Assembly (NCBI GenBank): GCA_025994075.1
Contig: JAMQGV010000027.1
Span: 1-32,875 of the forward strand
Length of the DNA: 32,875 nucleotides
From: Vicinamibacteria bacterium
GTDB lineage: Bacteria; Acidobacteriota; Vicinamibacteria; Fen-336
Direction of reading: 5' to 3'
Below are positions 31,721-32,875 of the stretch, piece by piece (the stretch's first letter is position 1; each line of letters begins with the position of its first letter). Below the pieces are notes generated by a model. The model was given only the letters and a program-made list of their open reading frames with translations. It ran no database searches and was not told where the DNA came from. The translations under genes were made by a program, and so were the position numbers.

Positions 31721-32875
31721 ACCCGAGCGCCAGCGCCGCGGCCAGGGCCAGCGCCCCGGCCGCGGCCAGCGCGGCGCCGTGCCGCAAGGCGTCGGGGCGA
31801 TAGGCGAGGCGCACGACGTGGCGGCCGGCCGGCACGGCCACGGCGCGGAACGCGACGTTCGCGCGCAGCACCGGCTGCGGCGTCCCGTCCACGTCCGCCT
31901 GCCAGCCGGGGTCCCACGCCTCCGCGAGCACGACCCACCCGTCGTGCGAGAGCAGGGCCTCGAGTTCGACGTGGTCCGAGCCGCGCGTCTTCTCGCGCAC
32001 CTCCGCGGCGAAGCCCGGCGGCGCGGGGCGCGCCGAGCCCTCCGCCAGCACGACCACGGCCGCGAGGTCGTGGCCGGGGTCGAGCAGTGCGCGGTAGGCG
32101 TCCCACCCGTCGGCGACGAGGGCCCCGCCGACGCCGCGCGCCCGCGGCAGCGTCCCTGGCACGCCGAACACGTGGATCGGCTCCGCGAAGCCGCCCGGCA
32201 GCACGGCCCGCTCCTCCAGCCCCGGGTGTCCTTCGCCGTGCAGCGCCAGCACGGCGTCGACCGAGCCCAGTTGCAGCAGCCGCAGGTAGCCGGGCGTCTC
32301 CGCGGAGTCGCGCTGGAGCTGGACCAGGTCCCGCAGCGGCAGCGGGTAGAGGCGCATCAGGTCGTGGCTGAAGCTCCCCGCGAGGCCGTGGCGCGGGCCG
32401 ATCGAGGGAAAAAGGTAGTGCTGCAGGCCCAGCGCGCGGGCGAAGGCCGGCGGCAGGCCGCGCGGCGTCTCCAGGAAGAAGCCGCGCAGGTCGCGCTCGG
32501 GGTAGCGCTTGCCGGCGGGGCGCGCGCGGTAGTCCCAGACGTGGATGCGGGCCGCGGCGGGCAGCGCCTGAAGCGTCGGCGGCCGGAAGCGCAGCAGGTT
32601 GGGCGGTGCCAGCGGGTTGAGGCCGCGGTGGGCGCCGGCGGGCTCGATCGCGGCGAAGAGGCCCGCCAGCAGCGCGCCCGCTGCTACCTTGCCGCGCAGC
32701 GCGAACCCGCCGATGGCGATCGCGGCGGCGAGGGCCAGCAACGGTGCCCACGGCGCAGCGCGGGGAGACGGGAACGGCCGAGCGAACGGCACCTCGGGCA
32801 GCGGGGCGAGGGCCAGCGCGGCCGCGACGGCCGCGGCGGCGGCCAGCGCGACGAGCGCCCGGCGGCGCGCGGCAC
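31689..32875 (-). CDS. YfhO-type membrane protein 4, C-terminal part (runs off window)
   Basis: The frame is open to the right edge, so the N-terminal half lies outside; a GTG at 32792 falls between membrane-like segments and is not the likely start. The visible ~395 residues have two hydrophobic segments, then a soluble region and the shared ending WDPGWQADVDGTPQPV with FRAVAVPAGRHVVRLAYRP and a last membrane helix. This ending is closest to that of the copy between pilS and pilR. Function is presumed as for the other YfhO-type genes. Its stop lies inside the convergent thioredoxin-fold gene. Confidence 0.75.
   Translation of the reverse strand, partial: AARRRALVALAAAAAVAAALALAPLPEVPFARPFPSPRAAPWAPLLALAAAIAIGGFALRGKVAAGALLAGLFAAIEPAGAHRGLNPLAPPNLLRFRPPTLQALPAAARIHVWDYRARPAGKRYPERDLRGFFLETPRGLPPAFARALGLQHYLFPSIGPRHGLAGSFSHDLMRLYPLPLRDLVQLQRDSAETPGYLRLLQLGSVDAVLALHGEGHPGLEERAVLPGGFAEPIHVFGVPGTLPRARGVGGALVADGWDAYRALLDPGHDLAAVVVLAEGSARPAPPGFAAEVREKTRGSDHVELEALLSHDGWVVLAEAWDPGWQADVDGTPQPVLRANVAFRAVAVPAGRHVVRLAYRPDALRHGAALAAAGALALAAALALGFRPGRPRPAS

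Noticed and set aside
32684..32792. GTG at 32792 as the start of the fourth YfhO-type gene.
   Set aside because: The frame stays open to the window edge and codes for a hydrophobic segment upstream, and the first-loop RD motif is missing, so the gene must begin outside the window.

Overview
This 32.9 kb window is very GC-rich (roughly 70% by eye), densely coding DNA from a Gram-negative-type bacterium. It carries a complete KDO (lipopolysaccharide core sugar) pathway and a type IV pilus locus in the order pilB-pilT-pilC-pilS-pilR-pilin-ABC transporter. That order resembles the Myxococcus locus and also occurs in deep-branching lineages such as Acidobacteriota. I favour Acidobacteriota or a myxobacteria-like relative, but no rRNA or other decisive marker is present. 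I see no tRNA, rRNA, CRISPR, insertion sequence or phage gene. No gene-free stretch exceeds about 150 bp.

Layout. (1) 2-1071, plus: the 3' end of a Pro/Ala-rich TPR protein coupled to a Roadblock/LC7 protein. (2) 1163-4994, plus: accB-accC-folD-coaE, tightly packed; coaE has an unexplained C-terminal extension of about 165 residues. (3) 14637-5002, minus: a YfhO-type membrane protein, then kdsB-pyrG-kdsA, a GT-C-like membrane protein, kdsD, kdsC and lapB. Together these make KDO from ribulose-5-phosphate, supply CTP, activate KDO as CMP-KDO, and probably adjust LPS synthesis through LapB. (4) 14667-16910, plus: a second YfhO-type protein, divergent from the first across 29 bp. (5) 16960-31720, plus: pilB, pilT, pilC, pilS, a third YfhO-type gene lodged between pilS and pilR, pilR, three tandem pilin genes, an ABC ATPase and permease, an anchored helical-repeat protein and a Tat-type thioredoxin-fold protein. 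(6) 31689-32875, minus: the C-terminal part of a fourth YfhO-type protein running off the window.

How it fits together. PilB and PilT are the extension and retraction motors and PilC the inner-membrane platform. PilS/PilR should drive the sigma-54 promoter at 26701-26716, a perfect -24/-12 match just upstream of the first pilin and preceded by a perfect 13-bp inverted repeat that is a good candidate PilR site. The three pilins share an N-terminus and four cysteines, and GC-rich hairpins lie between the genes. Four YfhO-type (GT-C-like) proteins in and around the pilus and KDO genes suggest, as inference only, a link between surface glycan or pilin modification and pilus biogenesis.

The most unusual sequence-level signal is a recurrent 9-mer, TGCTAGCAT, which looks like an extended -10 element. 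It sits at gene starts, often only 6-10 nt from a start codon that lacks a Shine-Dalgarno sequence. In three cases the TAG stop codon of a YfhO-type gene is itself the first half of the next gene's -10-like hexamer.
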